From Meconema thalassinum (Eukaryota; Arthropoda; Insecta; Orthoptera; Tettigoniidae): a stretch of 64,000 nucleotides of DNA. Position numbers and translations under genes: made by a program. Where the stretch lies: positions 1,508,916,545 through 1,508,980,544 of the forward strand of contig OX336388.2 of assembly GCA_946902985.2 (NCBI GenBank), read 5' to 3'. The notes below the pieces were generated by a model. That model had not been told where the DNA came from and did no database searches. It saw only the letters and a list, made by a program, of their open reading frames with translations. This document shows, one piece after another, positions 11,237 to 22,968 of this stretch (positions are counted from its first letter, which is position 1; each line of letters starts with the position of its first letter).

Positions 11237-11690
11237 TCATCTTTTTGGAAGCCATCATAGGGAGGTTGAGGCTGCAGGAGGGCTTCGTTCTCGCAGTGAA
11301 GAGGCGCAGGTGCGCTACTCCTGTGGGGGACCGGGCGGGGACGCCGAGAGCCTGCTGATTAGCCAGCTTGGTGTCCTAGGCGAAACCCCACACAAGACAC
11401 GAAACGGCACAAACCTAGAAGATTTGCTGAGTTTTAATTCACTGGCCATGAAAGCCAATATACCATCTTTCTGGAAGCCTTCATAGGGAGGTTGAGGCTA
11501 CTAGCATTTAGTTCTCGCAGTGAAGAGGCGTGGGTGCGCTTCATAAAAGGGTGGTAGCGGGCAGTTGGCTACTCCTGTGGGGACCCAGACTGGGACACCA
11601 AGATTTCGCTGATGAGCCAGCTTGGTTTTCTAGGTGAAACTCCACACAAGACACGGCACAAACCTAGAATAATTGCTGAATACTGTATGA
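11237..11690. repeat. Two further partial copies of the fold-back family
   Basis: CCAGCTTGGTGTCCTAGGCG and the block containing ACAAGACACG...CTAGAAGATTTGCTGAG recur at about 11360-11460 and again, more diverged, at 11610-11690. GGAGGTTGAGGCT and CTCGCAGTGAAGAGGCG also occur twice (11270-11310 and 11490-11530). A tandem, partly inverted cluster of one non-coding repeat. Confidence 0.7.
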
Positions 11691-11790
11691 CGTTGTAGCT
11701 ATGTAGAGATGAAACGGTTAGTTCGGGACAGGGAGACATAAAACGCTGCATCAAACCAGCCAAAGGACTGAAGACTCAAACAAGAACTAT
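11690..11790 (-). mobile_element. SINE-like repeat fragment
   Basis: The minus strand reads GAGTCTTCAGTCCTTTGGCT, then GGTTTGATGCAGC, TCTCCCTGTCCC and TCATCTCTACATAGCTAC. A plus-strand relative lies at 46190-46290. The motif CTTCAG-N-CTGGTTTGATGCAG is one I associate with repeats in several insect genomes. Confidence 0.6.
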
Positions 11791-12059
11791 ACCAAACGAG
11801 TAAGATATTGATTGAAGAGTGAATATCCTAATAAATTAAATTTAATAAACTAATCATTCTTATGCTAGGATACACTGTGACTTAAAATGAACGTAATTAA
11901 ATACATACTAGATGAAACCCGTCAAAACATGACGGACAATGGAAAACAAATTTACTGAAGAAGCTTCTTATATAAGTTACATTCTTTGTACGATTACTTT
12001 TTAGCACTATTGCAACTTTAAGGGCGTCAAAAGCTAGCACTCTCAGCATTGCAACATAT

Positions 12060-12089
12060 TGCTGGTCATGACTGAAAACGTGATGAGGT
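12060..12089. repeat. 30-bp target-site duplication, left copy
   Basis: TGCTGGTCATGACTGAAAAC... at 12060-12089 recurs with one mismatch at 13845-13874. The copies bracket a LINE insertion and are continuous with Helitron sequence, compare 41494-41523. Confidence 0.93.
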
Positions 12090-13844
12090 CATCATCATCT
12101 TGCACAGTTTCCAGCCACTGGCCGGGTCTGTCTGGAACACAAGCCTCACCAACGTCTTCTGTCTTCCCACCATCTCTCAGCCTCCACCCTTGTCCAGTCT
12201 TCTCCTCTCTTCTTCACGCTTTCTTCCACCCCCTTCAGCCACCTGTCTCTCGGTCTCCCTCTTGGTCTCTTTCCTTCCCACTTCGTCTCGTGTATCCTCC
12301 TGGGTGTCCTCTTCTCCTCCATTCGTTTTACATGTCCATACCATCTAAGTCTAGATTTCTCTATACCATCCTGTAATGGTTCCTCCTTCATTAATTCTCT
12401 GGTCCTCTCATTTCTTATTCTGTCCCTCTTTGTAGCTCCAATACTGCTTCTCAAGAATCTCATCTCACTGGCCTGTATTTTGCTCTTCTCCCTTCCTTTC
12501 ATAACCCAGGTCTCCGAGGCATACGTCAGGATAGGAACATAGTACGATATATGATCTACTTGCTGTTCTGAGGGACATCCCTGCTCCATAACATGCTTCT
12601 CACACTCCTCCGGAATGCTTCTGCCTGTCTCCCCCGCTCATTTATTTCTCTACCGTTTCTTCCATTCTCTTGTATCAGGCTTCCCAGATACTTGAAACTC
12701 TCCACTTTCTTCAGCTGTTCCCCACCAATTGTTATTCCCGTTGTGGTCCTTTCCTTCTTCCTTGTTGTGATCACCATCTCACTCTTATTTATGCTAAATT
12801 TCATCCCATATCCTTGTATTATTCCTTCCCACACGTCCAACTGTTCCTGTACCTCCTCCTCCTTGTTTCCACAAATCATCAAATCATCCGCAAACACCAT
12901 TGCTTTCATCTTTCCTTCCCCAATTACTTGTGCCGCTCGGGTCATTATGTCATCCATCACCACAATGAAAAGTAACGGTGACAGTGCACTTCTTTGTCTC
13001 AGGCCGTTTCTCTGTACCACCCAGTCCGATCTCTCTCCTCCCACTTTCACACAGCTCACGCTTCCCTTGTACATCTCCTTTAACCTCCTTATAGTCCATT
13101 TTTCTACTCCTCTATCCTCCAGGGACTTCCATACTTTGTTTCTGCATACACTGTCATATGCTTTCTCAATGTCCAGGAAGGCCATCAGTAGATCTGTTCC
13201 ATACTCATAGTGCTGTTCTTCTAACTGACTTACAGCAAAAATCAAATCCACTGTGGACCTTCCTGCTCTGAAGCCATGTTGTTCTTCCCTCATCCCTCCT
13301 TCTATCCTTGTCCTAATTCTCTTTTCCAAAACTTTCTCAAACATCTTTGCACAATGATCATCAGTGTTATTCCCCGATAGTTTCTGCATTCTGTTCTACT
13401 ACCTTTCTTGAAGATCGGGACAATTATTCCCTTTTTCCAGTCCTCTGGGGTCTTCCTTTCCTTCCATGCTGCCTTCATCACTCGGTACAACCATTGTATC
13501 CCCACCTCTCCTGCTGCTCTCACCATCTCCACACTCAACTCATCCACACCCGGTGCCATCCCTCCTTACATCTTCCTCACTGCATCTTCCACTTCTTTCC
13601 ATGTTAAGTCCTTTTCTGTTTGCAGTTCATCTATTGTACCTCTTCCCCAATTTCTTCTTCCTCGCCGTGGTTTCCATTTTGGTTCAGGAGTTCTTCAAAA
13701 TATTCCTTCCACATTTTCTTCAGTTCTTCCCTATTTTCTATCCCTTGTCCCCTTTTGTTCACCATTCTAACACAATCCGTAGGATCCTTCCGCCTCTTAT
13801 TCTTTACCATCCCATACAGGACCTTTTTTGTACCTTCACTATCC
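12090..13844 (-). pseudogene. 5'-truncated LINE (RTE-like), reverse transcriptase and C-terminus
   Basis: Read on the minus strand, four segments in three frames form one interrupted reverse transcriptase. They cover 13844-13631, 13610-13302, 13389-12556 and 12589-12146. Visible landmarks are IVPIFKKG and NYRGITL, then GFRAGRSTVDLIFAVSQLEE, DIEKAYDSV, LSPLLF, and the catalytic VFADDLMICG (FADD at 12894-12883). FKYLGSLI follows, then LRWYGHVKRM, GRPRDRW and a Trp-rich end. The endonuclease is missing because the copy is 5'-truncated. The minus-strand 3' end is GATGATGATG, a short tandem tail like those of RTE-type LINEs. At least three frameshifts make it non-functional. Confidence 0.85.
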
Positions 13845-13874
13845 TGCTGGTCATGACTTAAAACGTGATGAGGT
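13845..13874. repeat. 30-bp target-site duplication, right copy
   Basis: The partner of 12060-12089 with a single G/T difference. Such a long duplication fits target-primed reverse transcription with staggered nicks. Confidence 0.93.
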
Positions 13875-14520
13875 AAATAGCCCATTACGTTCAAGAGTTT
13901 CTCCTTGAGCTTGATTGATTGTGATAAAGTAGGCCGAGCGAATAGGACAGTGTTGCCTATTAAAATAAAATGTACTGTACCTGCAAGTGTTTTATCGGAA
14001 GGTGTTAAATCAAGTCGTAGGATTTGAGCTCTCTGCCTAATATTACTGCACCTATTATATCCGAATCCAAGCAATTTCTTACATATTTCTTACAATTAAT
14101 ATATTACCATATATGAGTCCTTGGGAAACGTTCAGATTTCTAAGGAGCATAACTATGGCTCAAACGTTCGGAGTACGTGGAGGCGAATCACTTAATTCCA
14201 AGGAATTGAAAAATTCAATAATAGGGAAATGAAGTAGCTGGCTTTCATCTTCAGTATCCAATCTGTTAACGCTGATGTATGTGTTTGAACTACTGGATAT
14301 AAGTTCAATGACTTTTAAATTAATATCTTTACATTGTTGCAGCTTGGCAAATATTTTATATTCCAGCAGATCAATTTTACCCTCACAACAGTAAAGACCA
14401 AAGTAACCACGCATAGATTTTACGCAAGAGAAATACAATGTAGAACGATGTTTACATTTGATCGTCAAAGACCTTACAGTACACTGTACGGCATAATATC
14501 TGGAATTGTTTCTGAAATGG
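13875..14520 (-). pseudogene. Helitron 1 coding remnant: N-terminal region fused to helicase C-terminus
   Basis: On the minus strand the ORF at 14468-14160 begins with KCKHRSTLYFSCVKSMRGYF and LYCCEGKIDLLEYKI, the Cys/His-rich N-terminal region of Helitron proteins (compare 54176-54559). It jumps straight into CKDINLKVIELISSSSNTY and NSLELSDSPPRTP, which belong to the C-terminal end of the Pif1-like helicase (compare 41441-42152). The rest of the helicase end (LTPSDKTLAGTVHFI, from 14074) follows toward 13875. The Rep nuclease and ATPase core are deleted, so this is a non-autonomous derivative that keeps both Helitron ends. Confidence 0.75.
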
Positions 14521-15059
14521 CCTATTAATATTGGATTTTAAATGTGGCTTCGTATTATTCGATAACACTATAGTGTCCTGCAATAAAGGAGCCGCTAAAT
14601 ATTAAATGGCAAATAATACTTCCATTGCCGAAATCAACTGCGTAGTTAGACTCAGTACTCTAAACAAATAATCATTAAACAATTGTCTTATACAATGAAG
14701 TTCAACATGACCGTCCAGAGACTTTCATACTCAAGTTGGTTGGTGAGGAGAATGCGATGAGACTGGTCGCTTAAAATAAATTCCTTATAATTGTTCCTGC
14801 CAGCGAAATTTTTTGGGATAGCTTGAAAACGCAGCTCAGAATGACGTTCTTCATTTCGTTATAAACAGTACGAAACTGCTCTAAATAAGCAATTTCCATC
14901 ACCTGTTATAGGTTATGACAGTACATTTTGCAGGGGAACATAGAATCACTTCTCCAACTATTGGAACGACCATAGGCCTATACTCAATACTCACTTCGGC
15001 AGTCACCCTAATGGAGGCAGTTTTTGAATTATATGTCCCGTGCATGTCAAAAATCGTAT

Positions 15060-15440
15060 TAACACATGGAGGCCCACCTATTCTTGTCTATCGCCCCGGA
15101 GACCCGGGTTACATTTCCTGCTCTGCCAAGAAATTGAATTCTGGTCTGAGGGCAAAAACGGGGTACATTCAGTCTCTTGAGGTATAACTAAGAAGAGGAA
15201 GGTTTAATTCCCACCTCGACAATCTTGGATGTGGTTTTCCGTGGTTTCCCACTTCCACTTAAGGCAAATACCGGGATGGTTCCTAACTTAAGGCCTTTGC
15301 CGTCTCCTTGCCATTTACCACCTTAATTACAAATACACACAGTAATGCAGCCGTCACAATAACACAGGTTATGAGAGAAAATTTCACACATACACACCCA
15401 AGTACACGGGGCTGAGTGACCACGATGTCGGAGCCCTTCA
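15060..15440 (+). mobile_element. SINE family S2
   Basis: A B-box-like CCGGGTTACATTTCCTG is followed by AATTCTGGTCTGAGGG, TCTTGAGGTATAACTAAG, GGTTTAATTCCCACCTCGAC and TTCCGTGGTTTCCCAC. The 3' tail (ACACACAGTAATGCAGC, CACAATAACACAGGTTAT, CCAAGTACACGGGGCT) is the one shared with S1. The closest copy is 22969-23392. It lies at the 5' boundary of Helitron 1. Confidence 0.7.
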
Positions 15441-15880
15441 AACGAAATATGTTTGCCAAGTGTCTCTTATGGCGAAAGCAATTGTGGACACGCGCGAGTG
15501 CCTGGAAAACTACTTTTTTCTTTAATAATTTAAGAGTATATCGACGATGCATAATTATAACTTTTAGTCTAGGACGCTAATAACTTGACCAGCGAAGCAT
15601 TGGGAAGAAATTGCAATATTAAGGTACATGAACAACATAGCCTACACATTCAACTGTCGGTTAATGTTCCTCAAAATTACCCTTCTTAATATTCCCCTCC
15701 TTTATAATTCTCCATCACGTGAAAACGTGCCATGTCTTGGGTTTTAAATATATCGATGCAATGGTGCTGCCATCTGCTGTCAGTTACTGGAACTATATGG
15801 GCGATGTACTGCCATCTTTTGTCAGTGCTCTTTTGATCACATGCTGTAATGCAATGGTAAAACGGAAATAAAACGTATTG

Positions 15881-16812
15881 AGAGGGAATGTAGAAATATG
15901 TATCTTTTACAGACATAAAACCTTACTAATACTCCTTGATTAAACAATATTTCAGTGGTAAAAAATTATGTATATCGGGGAGGGCTGGGATCGAAACGGT
16001 GAACCTTGGAACCAAAGTCAGTCGCCTTAACCACATAGCTAATCGCGCACTCTTATTCAGTGGCAGACGCAGCCATTCATTATCTTCAAAAGCTGCTGTC
16101 TGAAGGAAATAATCCATTTCATTATCCAAATAAATCAATGTTGCACATTCGTATACGTTCATACTGTTATTATATTTTATTGTCAGAACTTGGTTAATGT
16201 ATGTTTTCAATTACATGGAAGCTTATTAAATAACTTACATTTTAATGGACTTCTCACCGCCATTTTGTCATGACCTCAGGCGGATTGTGCGCATGCGTGA
16301 GAGGCATGAATTCTGCTATTTTCTATATTAATTCAAAAATATACCGAGAGGGAATGTAGAAATATGTATCCTTAACAGACATAAAACCTTACTAATACTC
16401 CTTGATTAAACAATATTTCAGTGTTAAAAAACAATATATATATCGGCGTGGGCTGGGATCGAACCGGTGAACCTCGTAACCACAGTCTGTCGCCTAAACC
16501 ACATAGCTACTCGCGCACTTTAATATAGGAGCAGACGCAGCCGTTCATTATCATCAAAAGCCGCTGTCTGAAGGAAATAATCCATTTCATTATCCAAATA
16601 AATCAATGTTGCACATTCGTATACGTTCATACTGTTATTATATTTTATTGTCAGAACTTGGTTAATGTATGTTTTCAATTACATGCAAGCTTATTAAATA
16701 ACTTACATTTTAATGGACTTCTCACCGCCATTTTGTCATGACCCCAGGCGGATTGTGCGCATGCGTGGGGGGAAAGAATTCTGCTATTTTCTATATTAAT
16801 TCAAAAATATAC
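15881..16812. repeat. 466-bp tandem duplication with a tRNA-like segment
   Basis: AGAGGGAATGTAGAAATATG starts at 15881 and again at 16347, and the two copies run in parallel to about 16346 and 16812. Each contains, on the minus strand, a tRNA-like head with TAGCTATGTGG and, in copy 2, CCGGTTCGATCCCAGCC, an exact pol III B box. Copy 1 has a mutated B box (GAAACGG on the plus strand). Both end CGGATTGTGCGCATGCG ... AAAATATACCG. High similarity suggests recent duplication. Confidence 0.9.
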
Positions 16813-16975
16813 CGTAATATATTTGTTTATTTTATAGACACTCTGCAAATCTAGAGACCAAGAGCTTTCGTTAGAGTGCTCTACGAAGTAAATCGGTTCT
16901 GTCGTTCTCTCAATCTCGTGGTAACAAAAATCACCTTACTGTTTTAAATATATAGATAAAACTTGATTCTTAAGA
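16813..16975 (+). mobile_element. Non-coding repeat M (3' part)
   Basis: ATTTGTTTATTTTATAGACA, CTCTGCAAATCTAGAG, GAGCTTTCGTTAGAGTG and the end TTTTAAATATATAGATA recur at 61200-61372 and partly at 41276-41345. Together with the upstream GGATTGTGCGCATGCGTGA it forms a dispersed element of unknown class. No coding. Confidence 0.65.
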
Positions 16976-17340
16976 ACATAAGCAGGAGAATGTATATAGT
17001 ACAAGGAAACAAGTAGACTATAAATGGATGCACATGTTTTCTTTGGTAAACTTAAAAAAAAAGTTTGCGAAAATATTTTACATAAATTTTAATTTAATAG
17101 TAAAATATGTTGGGCTTCTTCTCATCCGAAATGGAGAGAATATGTCAATACGGAATTTTCTTTGTGTCTGTAACTAAAATGCAGGTGCCTACTAGGACAC
17201 TAAGGCAAAGAGAAAAGGAGAAGGACTACGCAGGCCTAATTGACCATTAAAAATCTTTATTTTTGCAGAAGCTCAACTAGGCTCAAGTTGTTTTTTAATT
17301 TCAGTCCGATTATACTGTATATCACTACGTAATCCACATT

Positions 17341-18055
17341 TTAGGTAGATTTCATTAGAAAGCTAACTATTGCAATGGGTACCATGTTTCGACTTCCGGA
17401 AAATTTCGACATATCTTCGCGTTTCACATCCCCCAGACCCCAAAACCACCGTCAGTTCAAAAGCTTATATATAATTTATGTATATATGTATCTATCTCTC
17501 TCTCTCTATATATATATATATATCAGTTTCTTGTGGACACGATAACTGCCGTAATTTTGCACCAATCACTTTGAATTTTTTACATAATATGTATCCCTAT
17601 AAAATCTCGGTCGAGTTCGTTAATGGGCAAAATCAGTCGAAGGGGGTGAAAATGGGGGGCTTTTTTCGAAAAAGTGAAATTTCGCTATAACTCTCTTAAT
17701 ACGTGAAATATCGAATCCATTCAAAGTTCATAATATGTGTCGGATAAGTGCCAAAAATTTATGTCAAATAAGTTTTTTGATAGCACCAACCATTGACCAA
17801 AGGGGTGGAAAAAAGTGGGTTTTTCGGGAAACATTAATCATATCTCTCTTAATAGGCACAATATCAAAACCGTACAAAATGGACAATATTCCCCTAACTA
17901 TTACCTAAAACGTTTGTCTGAAAGAATTTTTGATATGACCCACCATTACGCCAAGGGATGAGAAAAATGATTTCGGAATTTTAAAAAATGCCAAGTGCCA
18001 TCAGAGGTTACCATAACAACGCTTTTAGGTAGATTTCATTAGAAAGCTAACTATT
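17341..18055. repeat. Degenerate repeat block between 31-bp direct repeats
   Basis: TTAGGTAGATTTCATTAGAA followed by AGCTAACTATT occurs at 17341-17371 and 18025-18055. Between them, loosely repeated units of about 155 bp share CTCTCTTAAT, CAATATCAAA and CCATT-GCCAAGGG-type phrases. The 31-bp repeats could be duplications flanking the insertion of the inner block. Confidence 0.55.
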
Positions 18056-18121
18056 AAATTGATAAGGGATGATCTATCACAGGTTGCCAAGACAACGCCA
18101 TTGACGAGATCACATTCATTT

Positions 18122-19231
18122 TTAGCCTACTTTTCACACTTTTCAAAAATGAGGAAAAAGTAGACTTATAAGATATATCCGGGAAAATGTGTCAGTCCTT
18201 CTGTCTGTCTGTCTGGCTGGGTGTGTGCCCCCCCCCCCCTATCAACTCCTAAATAGCTGTGCCAATCGAAACCAAATTTAGTATGAGTAAAGATGTATAC
18301 CGGAATATCTCAGGCCCATATTTGAAAAAGATGCCAGTGCTACCAATTGCTAAAAAAAACGAACTAGAAATTTGAGCTCCATGTTGGATATCTTGGAAGG
18401 TATACATGGGAGCTATTCTAAAATTGGCACACATGTAGATAATACTATTTCAGTTTAATTTCCAGGTGGCCATACATGACAGCGTTGCCAAAATAATTTT
18501 AAGCCTTCTGATAAGTCCAATTTTAAATGCATATAACTTCTACACTATCAATTGGATTTCAACCACATTTTGTATGTAATATGCGTACATAAACATATAT
18601 GACTGAGTGTATTCTTAAGAGCCACCAGGGCTGCCAACTGTTAATAATTGCTCTCTATTTTGTATCCAAATATATCAGAAAGTATGCAAGCCGACAGCTT
18701 TAAACTATGCGCACGTAAATTACCCGACGTTTTACATTAATTTAGAGTAACTTATATACGTCAGTTCTACCAACATGATTCTAAGCCTGCTGATAGGACC
18801 AATTTTTAAATACATGTAACTTCTATACCAACAAATGGATTCCATTCAAAATTGGCACAAAAATATATAATATTTCAGATTATTTCTGACCAGCACTCGC
18901 ATGACATTGTTGCCAACATGCTTTTACGTGTACTAATAGATCCAATGTCTAAATCCATGTAACGTCCTTTGGACTTCAACCACATTTTGTATTCTGTACC
19001 TTAGGAGATAGAAGTAAGAATATATTCAGTCACCAGAGCTGCCAACCGTATTGATCTATTAGGCTACATTATGCCTAGTATACCTTATTTCGAACTAATT
19101 AAGACATTTCGATATTACCCACTTAATTTCGTCATTATTCTAGATAGGTTCATATACTGCAGATTAATCTATGGCATGAATCTTAATTTTAAGAAAAGTA
19201 GGCTCTTTAGTTCGTCACGGAACTTCTTGTT
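18122..19231 (+). mobile_element. ATIR (HINE-like) element H4
   Basis: It starts TTAGCCTACTTTTCACAC, which folds with AAAAAGTAGACTTA, then a (CTGT)n tract and CCCCCTATCAACTCC. It ends AAGAAAAGTAGGCTC, AGTTCGTCACGGAACT and CTTGTT (19226-19231). Internal repeats of roughly 140-145 bp are marked by GCCAAC/GCCAAAAT and CTGATAGGTCCAATTTTAAA. It is homologous along its length to H5 (21376-22522). No coding. Confidence 0.75.
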
Positions 19232-19234
19232 CCA

Positions 19235-19740
19235 TCTGACTATGAGGGAAGCGGCTAACTAGTAGCATGCTGAACTTCTATGCCCAAGGTGCTGGTTCAA
19301 AGCCGGACAAAGTCGCCGGATTTTCTAAGAGCGCTAAAAATCCGTCAGCATGCTTTCCTTCGGAGGGGAAGTTACAACGTTCGTTACAAGTTGCTGGTTG
19401 CGGTGGCATCTAGCAGCCAAGTTCACAGCTAGGTGTCGTTGACGTTAGTATTTGGTACAAAATTAGGTACTACTACTTAAAATTGACCGTCTGCAGACCT
19501 TACCTGAATTACAGACTAATACAGTCATCACAAATAACACCGTTTATCAGACAGATTCTACACACACCCAATGTACACGGGGTTACATGACCACCTTGTC
19601 GCAGCCCCTAAACTGAGGAACCAACCAACATCTCTGCGGGAGATAAAATTTTGCGTGAAGAAGTAACAGACTGTTAGATAGTTACACATTAGTTCCAAAC
19701 CATGCATAAGGACAGTGTGATCACAAGTATAAAAATTAAC
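19235..19740 (+). mobile_element. SINE family S1
   Basis: The tRNA-like head has AGCATGCTGAACTTCTATGC, GGTGCTGGTTCAAAGCC and CTTCGGAGGGGAAGTTA. The body has AGCTAGGTGTCGTTGACG and the shared tail TACACGGGGTTACATGACCA ... CCCCTAAACTGAGGAACC. Sequence to about 19740 is also shared with 1197-1300. From 19741 to 20281 no feature is recognised. Confidence 0.7.
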
Positions 19741-20281
19741 CCCAAATGACAAGAAGGTTACCATCCCCATAAGACAGTAAAATGTTAAAAGTATGCATAG
19801 AAAGTCGAAAAAATGTTAACTAACCTCCAATTGTAAAATACTTTCTCGCAATAAATGAGGTCTGATCCTCCTACGAAAACCTGCATATTTTGCTTATTAT
19901 AGCCTATCCCCTAGTTTGCCCGGTGAAATCTACCTCCGCCTTCCGGCGTGCCGAGAGGAATTTTTTATATTAGTTTCTATGCTGGATGTTGACAATAAAT
20001 AGGCTATGTGAAATAAAACTTTATTTGGAAAATTGTTACTCAAATATAAATTTATACTAAACGACACAGAGATACAAAACTATTGTTTTACTGTCATGCC
20101 AGGTATACCCTGAGAGTGTAGCGATAGTGCTGACAGCTAGAGATGTTAGTGGTAGATGTAGTGTAGGTTCCTCTTACTTTTGGGCACTTTGCAGCGATGG
20201 GATATGGTTATTTATCTGTACGTCTTACGTCTTACACTGTGTGCAGCCTTCAAATTGAATTTCACAACAGAGCATCTCACA

Positions 20282-20305
20282 TTATTATTATTATTATTAT
20301 TATTA
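20282..20305. repeat. (TTA)n microsatellite
   Basis: Eight TTA units. Confidence 0.95.
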
Positions 20306-20499
20306 AACTGCTTTCAGCTCGTCTGTAAGTTCGGTCATTTAGACATAATAATGTAGACCTAGCAAAGGCTATCACATCAACAACATTGTTAAGAATAGGA
20401 AAAGTTACATTTGAACACACTGTTCATCTCACGTTTGCTGTTTTCAATGTTTATACCCAGTCACTTGTGCAAGTTTGATGCTCCCTGCTAAAGCCTCTC

Positions 20500-20575
20500 G
20501 CCGTCCCTCGACTGCAGTACACTGGGCTGATGACCAAGATGTCCTAAACCCTAATACGAACTAACAACAACTGTT
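20500..20575 (+). mobile_element. SINE 3' tail fragment
   Basis: CACTGGGCTGATGACCAAGA, TGTCCTAAACCCTAATACG and a short (AAC)n tail. The reverse complement occurs at 62265-62305 next to (TAA)n. Confidence 0.5.
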
Positions 20576-20871
20576 TAATACCAGTCGAATGGAAGAGTTC
20601 TGCTTGCAAGCAAAGTTCCTGACCACCCCTGTCCTAAGGGGTAGAGAAGAAATGGGAATGACTGCATGAGCAACCCTCAAGCAACCCAATCTTCCTGATC
20701 TTAAATTGACACATTTTACTGTGAATATTACGTAATAGATGTCATTTTTTTCCAGGAGTGTATTTATATATTTGTATCTTGTAGCCTGCCCATTCATTGC
20801 GCACAATCGTGTTGACCAACTGAAAAGCTACAAAAAGTCACTGAAAAAAGAATACCTTCAAATCTCTACTA

Positions 20872-22571
20872 CAGTAGAGCGTCGAATAGCCGAACTAATT
20901 GGGACTGAGGGGGGGTTCCGATTTGTTCGGATTTTCGAACATAACCTAGAAATTCCTAGTTACACTAAAAATGTTGAGATAAATAAAAATAAACTCTTTA
21001 TGTACTTAAATATGTACATACATCTTGTACTTTGATTTTTTTCTATCTTTAAATCCAGAAAAATGCACTCATTTTACAATAACAATTCACAATATACAAA
21101 TTTACATATGCATGTACTGCACGTATGTATACACACAAAATTAATCACAACATTACGAAATCACTAAAATATTTTATTTGAAGAACTTGCTAATTATGGG
21201 TTGTGTGAGTTTCGAAACTCGTTCTCTGCCGGCCAAATCCTTCATTCGCTTAAGTAGGTTATAATAGACTGGCCCGCTGGGGGGTAGGGGAGGTATAGTT
21301 CAAAACAAGCACTCCCAAGGTTCTCTCACAGCGCCGTGCAAAATACAGTTCACATTTTAAAGCGGGCGTTCGTTTTTAGCCTACTTTTCACATTTTGCAA
21401 AAATGAGGAAAAAGTAGACTTATGAGATCGGGCAAATGTGTGTCTGTCTGTCTGTCTGTCTGTCTGTCCTTCTGTCTGTCTGGCTGTGTGTGTGTGTGTG
21501 TGTGTCCCCTCCCTCCCCTATCAACTCCTAAACAGCTGCAGCAATCGAAACAAAATTTGGTAGGAGTAAAGATCTATACCTGAATATCTTACGGCCATAT
21601 TTGAAAATGATATCAGTTCTACCAACTGCTGAAAAATCGCAATTGAAATTTGAGCTCCATGTTGGATATCATGGAAGGTATGAATGGGAGCTATTTCAAA
21701 ATTGGCACACGTATAGAAAATAACATTGCAGTTTAATTTCCAGGAGGCTATAAATGGCACTGTTGCCAAAATGATTATAAGCCTGCTGATAGGTCCAAAT
21801 TTTAAATGCATTTAACTTCTACACTATCAATTGGATTTCAACCGAGTTTCGTACGTGCTATGTGTACATAAACATATATGACTGAGCGTATTCTTAAGAG
21901 CCACCAGGGCTGCCAACTGTTAATAAATGCTCTCATTTTTTATCCAAATACCCATAATATCAGAAAGTATGCAAGCCGACAGCTTTAAACTATGCACACG
22001 TAAGTACCTGACATTCTATATTAATTTGGAGTAACTTATATACGCCAGTGCTGCCAACATGATTCTAAGCATGCTGATAGGTCCAATTTTAAAATGCATG
22101 TAACTTCTATACTAACTAATGGATTTCATTAAAAATTGACATAACAATAGATCATATTATTTCAGATTATTTCTCACCAATACATGTATGTCATTGTTGT
22201 CAACATGATTTTACGCGCGCTGTTAAATCCAATGTTTAACTGCATGTTACGTCCATGCTATCCATTGGACTTCAACCAAATGTTGTGTTCTGTACCTTAA
22301 GAGATGGAACTAAGAATATATTCAGTCACCAGGGCTGCCAACTGTAGTTCTCTATGAGGCTACATTATGCCAGATATACAGTATTTCGAACTAATTAGAA
22401 ATTTCGATGTTACCAACATAATTTCGTAATTATTCAAGATAGATCCATATTGATTAATCATTGGCATGAATCTTAAATTTTAAGAAAAGTAGGCTCTTTA
22501 GTTCGTCACGAAACGTCTTGTTTTTTTTGACGTTTCGGATTTTTGAGGTTCGGATTATTGACGCTCTACTG
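20872..22571. mobile_element. Tigger/pogo-like TA element, non-autonomous, with a nested insertion
   Basis: The TIRs start CAGTAGAGCGTC and continue with ATAGCCGAAC (left) or AATAATCCGAAC (right), a sequence type I recognise from TcMar-Tigger elements. TA lies at 20870-20871 and 22572-22573. Removing ATIR element H5 (21376-22522) leaves about 550 bp without transposase coding. Confidence 0.8.
21376..22522 (+). mobile_element. ATIR (HINE-like) element H5
   Basis: Same ends as H4: TTAGCCTACTTTTCACAT with AAAAAGTAGACTTATG, a (CTGT)n-(TG)n tract at 21437-21505, and AAGAAAAGTAGGCTC with the final CTTGTT at 22517-22522. The interior aligns with H4 throughout. It is inserted in the T-rich end of the Tigger-like element, so it is the younger of the two. 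Confidence 0.78.
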
Positions 22572-22968
22572 TATCTGTCTATGTCCGTCCACAGAGCCTC
22601 ACAATCAGCAGTAAATGCCATAGCTCATTTTCAATTTAAACGCACGAAGGCTATTTTCGTGGATGCGGTTGTTTCAGAGCTGTACTAACTCGTGCTATTG
22701 GCCACTCATGTAAACCAGCTCTTATAGCCACTACTACACTCCTTTTAATATAATTGTTTATGTGCATGCCCCGGGTTGTATAGCTAAGCTAATTGAGATT
22801 CCCTTCGAACCGGAATATTCTACATGGAACACTTCATTCCGTAATTGCATCACATGTATCAAATTGCAGTACTTGGAATGCAAAACGTGCTGTGCTATGT
22901 TCATAAACAGAATTAATATCCTGGCACCTTTATTTGCCAAAGCCCATCGACTCCCGTACGACAGGTCC

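Larger units (their letters stand above)
11908..15060 (-). mobile_element. Helitron 1, internally deleted, with nested LINE
   Basis: The 3' end on the minus strand is CTAG at 11911-11908, preceded by the hairpin CCGTCATGTTTTGACGG (11919-11935), with host A at 11907. The right part matches the other two Helitrons here (40069-41005 and 51907-55040) up to about 15060. Coding remains include helicase C-terminus, the N-terminal segment and the OTU region. A LINE (12090-13844) splits it. The exact 5' terminus is uncertain because an S2 SINE follows directly. Confidence 0.78.

Noticed and set aside
12593..13210. 205-codon plus-strand ORF and neighbouring Ser/Pro/Leu-rich plus ORFs
   Set aside because: They are antisense shadows of the minus-strand LINE reverse transcriptase, which has clear RT motifs.
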